From positions 1-8,182 of the forward strand of contig CAMBBY010000033.1 in assembly GCA_945863825.1 (NCBI GenBank): a stretch of DNA of 8,182 bases, given 5' to 3'. The first letter of the stretch is position 1. Each line of letters begins with the position of its first letter. A program made the translations under genes and the position numbers. A model generated the notes under the pieces. The model did no database searches and had not been told where the DNA came from. It saw only the letters and a program-made list of their open reading frames with translations. This stretch comes from an uncultured Prevotella sp. (lineage in GTDB: Bacteria; Bacteroidota; Bacteroidia; Bacteroidales; Bacteroidaceae). Below are positions 5,513-8,182 of the stretch, piece by piece.

Positions 5513-7825
5513 TTACTTAACAACAACCTTCTTACCAGCCACGACGTATATGCCAGAAGAAAGATTGCTCATATTATTACGGGTGCCCACGCGTTGCCCG
5601 CTCAGGTTATAAACAAACCCATCGGTTTGAACCGCAGCGTCCTCTTGTTTTGTCACGTTCTCTATGGCTGTCGTAGAAGAATCACCATCAAAGCTGAACG
5701 AGAGCTTCGCGGGATTGTCTTGTGCATCTGTTATGGTGATATACCAACTTGTACCCACAAAGCTGTCCCAAGCAGAAGTGAGATGATACATATTACCGTT
5801 ATTTACCACGTATGCTCCAGCAGGAGCTACACCTCGGTCGTAATAGAAGCCATGGAACCGAACCTTATAATCACCCAAAGTTTGCACATCTGTTGTCACA
5901 CCATCACCAGTAAATGTAGGAGGAACAACACCCTTTACCTGATAGATAGGTCCTTTTACCTTTACCGTGTTGTTACCCCAAGGGAATGTGTATTCATCAT
6001 TCTTTGTCTCGATATCGGCCTTCTTGCCCACCTTGATGATATAAGGCTTGCCAGCAACGATACCCTCCTTATCAAGATCAACAGTCTTGAAATAGACACA
6101 GGTTCCATTCACCTCCTTAAAGGCACTGAGTTGCACCCCCATCTCGCCTCCGAATGTCTGTTTTACCTGGTCGCCCGTCAGTGAGCAAGGAAGAATCAGG
6201 CTTTCCCACTTGCCCACGTTGAAGTAGCGGCGTATGTTGTAAGTAACGGGGTATTCATAATGGTCATCACCCTCAGGATTGCGGTTGATGCCTCTTGGAG
6301 TGTAGTAGTTATCATTGCTGTTCTTGTTTATGGTAAAAGCATCGGTGCTTGTGTTCGTAGCATCGAGATACCACTCCTTGTCTCCCATATAGAAAAGTTG
6401 GAAATTGTCGAAAAAGGCATAGCCTTCCCCGTTGGCTCTCTTGCCAGCACCGATGTAGAGAGTACCCGTCGTTGAGTTTTTATCCTTCTTTACGAGGACT
6501 GCCACACTGCTGTCGTACCTACGATGGTCCACATCCTTGTCTTCATAAGGATTGCTCTCTGCGAATATTTTACCGGCATTGACACAATGCTTGATAGAAA
6601 TATCCTTAAAACCATTCAAGCCATCATCCTTTGGTGAACCATTATAGGTCCCGTCACGCATCATATACCAGTCGTCGGATTCAATGGTCTTCAGAGCTGT
6701 CTGATTGCTTATATCATCAATGTTTTGCGAGGCAAAAACAAAAGAAGTGTTGTCCTTGTCGTCCTTTTTACCAGGATTAAAATAAAAACCTTGGCAATTG
6801 ACACGATAAAGACCCGGCTTCAAGCCTGTAATTTCCTGAATCAAATAATTGCCTTTTCCCTCTTTACTGCCTTCTTTGCCTACCCAAGCCGTCATATACG
6901 CCAGTTCTTCCACATTATCCTGCAAATGTGGGTAAACATAGGCATGGTCGCTTTTGTCGTAACGGAACTGCCAAACATTGTAAGATGACGTTGTACCATA
7001 ATCACCTTCCAAATCGTCAGTACCATCAATACCTTTGTTGTTTCGTTCGAAACGAGCATCCTGCACAAGACCAGATACATTGATATACTTTTTATTCTGG
7101 CTATTAATGACCTTACGGTAGTCATCTATATTGATGAAATAGAACGTCTCAGCCTTGCTTATGTCCGTAGTAACCACCAGGAATTTCTTCTGTGGTTGTT
7201 CTTCTGAATTACCTATGTAATAACTCAAGTAATAATTTCGCTCTTCTCCATCGGTAAATCCCCCCAGATTGTCTTTGAACTTAGAATAGATTTTATAACC
7301 ATTCTTTTCAACCTGCGTAAAATACCATTGAACCCTTTCGGGAGCATTAATTGGTTTCTCATCATCGTAATTTTCCTTTCCACGATCCACAAACAAATAA
7401 ATGGACTTATTCCCGTCAGGAAGAGTGATGTGCTGATCAGTATCCATGAGAGGCTCGACACCAAGATAGTCGGCAATTCCGGTTTCGTGAGAAGTTGTAG
7501 GATTATGCACCCATGAGTGGATGTAATAACGGTCATCGTTGGCGGCGACCTTCTCTACATAGAAGTTCATACCCACTTCTGCAAGAATAGGCTGCGCTCC
7601 ATAGCGGCCACCCACTGTCACAAACTTGTTGTGTTCTTTTGCATACAAATATGTTATTTTCGGATTATCCGGAGTGCTGACAATATCCCCTAAACTCTCA
7701 TTAGAAGCAGACCAGTCTATTACCTCTGGACTAATTCTATCCTTCTTATCGTCAGCAAAAGACGACAAGGACATCAAGATGCACAAGACAAGCACCGAAA
7801 TTCTGAAAAAGAGTTTCATCTTCAT
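5513..7825 (-). CDS. Large secreted protein with galactose-binding-like module and Por-type C-terminal sorting tail
   Basis: A 770-aa protein of unknown function, exported. A signal peptide is clear: MKMKLFFR, hydrophobic core VLVLCILMSL, likely cut after SSFA (residue 24); the Cys15 context (VLVLC) is not a lipobox. Residues about 30-300 are Tyr/Asp/Asn-rich beta-type sequence without a family I recognise. Residues about 310-480 look like a galactose-binding/carbohydrate-binding beta-sandwich: GLKPGLYRVNCQGFY (334-348) and the closing GYAFFDNFQLFYMG (468-481). Residues about 525-600 resemble a module common in Bacteroidales secreted proteins: KWESLILPCSLT (539-550), then AGKPYIIKVG (591-600); AYVVNNGNMYHLT (671-683) follows. 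The end is a Por/T9SS type A-like sorting tail: TTAIENV (718-724), VYNLSGQRV (738-746), SSGIYVVAGKKVVVK (756-770). No catalytic residues could be assigned; a glycan-binding surface or secreted role is inference. It starts 22 bases after the 74-aa gene, without a Shine-Dalgarno, suggesting one transcript. Confidence 0.85.
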   Translation of the reverse strand: MKMKLFFRISVLVLCILMSLSSFADDKKDRISPEVIDWSASNESLGDIVSTPDNPKITYLYAKEHNKFVTVGGRYGAQPILAEVGMNFYVEKVAANDDRYYIHSWVHNPTTSHETGIADYLGVEPLMDTDQHITLPDGNKSIYLFVDRGKENYDDEKPINAPERVQWYFTQVEKNGYKIYSKFKDNLGGFTDGEERNYYLSYYIGNSEEQPQKKFLVVTTDISKAETFYFINIDDYRKVINSQNKKYINVSGLVQDARFERNNKGIDGTDDLEGDYGTTSSYNVWQFRYDKSDHAYVYPHLQDNVEELAYMTAWVGKEGSKEGKGNYLIQEITGLKPGLYRVNCQGFYFNPGKKDDKDNTSFVFASQNIDDISNQTALKTIESDDWYMMRDGTYNGSPKDDGLNGFKDISIKHCVNAGKIFAESNPYEDKDVDHRRYDSSVAVLVKKDKNSTTGTLYIGAGKRANGEGYAFFDNFQLFYMGDKEWYLDATNTSTDAFTINKNSNDNYYTPRGINRNPEGDDHYEYPVTYNIRRYFNVGKWESLILPCSLTGDQVKQTFGGEMGVQLSAFKEVNGTCVYFKTVDLDKEGIVAGKPYIIKVGKKADIETKNDEYTFPWGNNTVKVKGPIYQVKGVVPPTFTGDGVTTDVQTLGDYKVRFHGFYYDRGVAPAGAYVVNNGNMYHLTSAWDSFVGTSWYITITDAQDNPAKLSFSFDGDSSTTAIENVTKQEDAAVQTDGFVYNLSGQRVGTRNNMSNLSSGIYVVAGKKVVVK

Positions 7826-7847
7826 CTTATAATTTTTTTATACATTA

Positions 7848-8072
7848 TCAATACTTAATATCATCATCCCACGCATTAAAACCATGCCATTTGGCATAGG
7901 GATCAGGATTAGGATTAGGATTAGGATCACTTCCACCGCCAGGATTACCTTCGATAATCGACAGGTTAGGGCCGCTGCCGGGATTCCATGACGTAGGATT
8001 GTTCATCAGATTCTCCTGACAAACCTCTACAATCCTCACCTCTGGGACAACATAAACTTTTCTTTTACTCAT
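7848..8072 (-). CDS. Small 74-aa Bacteroidales protein of unknown function with an NP/DP repeat
   Basis: A 74-aa protein that I cannot assign to a named family. Its N-terminus, SKRKVYVVPEVRIVEV followed by ENLMNN, follows a pattern (basic residues, Y-x2-P-x-V, then a short hydrophobic stretch and L-M/L-x) that I recall from many short uncharacterised Prevotella/Bacteroides proteins. The middle is Gly/Pro/Asn-rich: PGSGPN, then NPGGGSDP, then five x-P dipeptides D-P-N-P-N-P-N-P-D-P (residues 49-58) encoded by a hexanucleotide repeat. The C-terminus is aromatic and acidic, KWHGFNAWDDDIKY (61-74). There is no signal peptide or membrane helix. It ends 22 bases before the 770-aa secreted protein gene on the same strand, so they are probably co-transcribed. 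The start at 8070-8072 is the only ATG that keeps the conserved-looking N-terminus. A leader-peptide-like or precursor role is possible but unproven. Its reality is supported by the coherent motif layout and its position in the pair. Confidence 0.72.
   Translation of the reverse strand: MSKRKVYVVPEVRIVEVCQENLMNNPTSWNPGSGPNLSIIEGNPGGGSDPNPNPNPDPYAKWHGFNAWDDDIKY
7900..7929. repeat. Hexanucleotide tandem repeat GGATTA, inside the 74-aa gene
   Basis: Five contiguous 6-base units: GGATCA, GGATTA, GGATTA, GGATTA, GGATCA. On the coding (minus) strand they specify the dipeptides D-P, N-P, N-P, N-P, D-P. Because the unit is six bases, gain or loss of copies would keep the frame and only change the linker length. 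Confidence 0.9.
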
Positions 8073-8102
8073 ATATTCATTTTACTCAAAATAATTGTAT
8101 TA

Positions 8103-8158
8103 CCTTAATTCCGCATCACTATCATTTAATCCTTAATTCCGCAACACTATAATTTAAT
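8103..8158 (-). repeat. Two tandem 28-bp repeats upstream of the small/large gene pair
   Basis: Bases 8103-8130 and 8131-8158 are head-to-tail copies of a 28-bp unit that begins CCTTAATTCCGCA and ends ATTTAAT, differing at only two positions (t/a at unit position 14, c/a at position 21). On the coding strand the core reads ATAGTGwTGCGGAATTAAGG. The nearer copy ends 30 bases before the ATG at 8072. A poor -7 candidate, TTATTTTG, lies between repeat and gene without a proper -33. The placement suggests a regulator-binding region for the operon; I cannot name the factor. The rest of 8073-8182 is A/T-rich with no gene visible. Confidence 0.85.
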
Positions 8159-8182
8159 ATTTTTTATAAGCACCTGAGCAAC

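Noticed and set aside
7781..7825. Lipoprotein signal in the 770-aa protein
   Set aside because: The only Cys near the hydrophobic core is preceded by VLVL, which does not fit a lipobox; a signal peptidase I site after SSFA fits better.
7884..7897. Perfect palindrome ATGCCA-TT-TGGCAT
   Set aside because: It lies within the C-terminal codons of the 74-aa gene and is short enough to be a chance result of the coding sequence.
8103..8158. CRISPR-like repeat
   Set aside because: Only two directly abutting copies without spacers; it is a tandem duplication, not a CRISPR array.

Overview
The window looks like a contig end from a gut Bacteroidales bacterium, most likely Prevotella/Segatella (S. copri-like). 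The reasons are: ribosome binding sites are weak or absent; one promoter has the Bacteroidetes TTTG / TAnnTTTG form; a large secreted protein ends in a Por-type (T9SS-like) sorting tail; and a small protein of the 'KxYxxPxV' kind common in these bacteria is present. This assignment is an inference from sequence style, not from a database match.

Layout. Bases 1-45 are not genomic: they are the end of an Illumina P5 primer, an i5 index and a Nextera/Tn5 adapter left on the contig. Genomic sequence starts near base 46, inside the first 48 codons of a minus-strand AAA ATPase (Walker A visible). That gene has its own promoter, and upstream of it lies an array of about five degenerate repeats with a 33-bp period, each carrying a TTTG-like -33 element. 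A terminator hairpin (375-431) separates this from a minus-strand pair, uxuB (fructuronate reductase family) followed by uxuA (mannonate dehydratase), which convert D-fructuronate to D-mannonate and then to 2-keto-3-deoxy-D-gluconate. Upstream of uxuB, on the same strand, is rmuC, which carries an unusual Tyr where the family has the catalytic-type Asp of its DxK motif.

The 708-base stretch between rmuC and the next full gene (4805-5512) holds three things. One is a large imperfect inverted repeat (4839-5018). The second is the start-less C-terminal remnant of a plus-strand gene (5084-5350). The third is a perfect 14-bp terminator hairpin (5419-5452).

The right part is a minus-strand two-gene unit. 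A 74-aa small protein with a short conserved-looking N-terminus and an N-P/D-P repeat is followed 22 bases later by a 770-aa secreted, probably surface or exported protein with a galactose-binding-like module and a Por-type C-terminal tail. Upstream of the pair are two tandem 28-bp repeats. This small-protein/large-exported-protein pair is the least understood system in the window.
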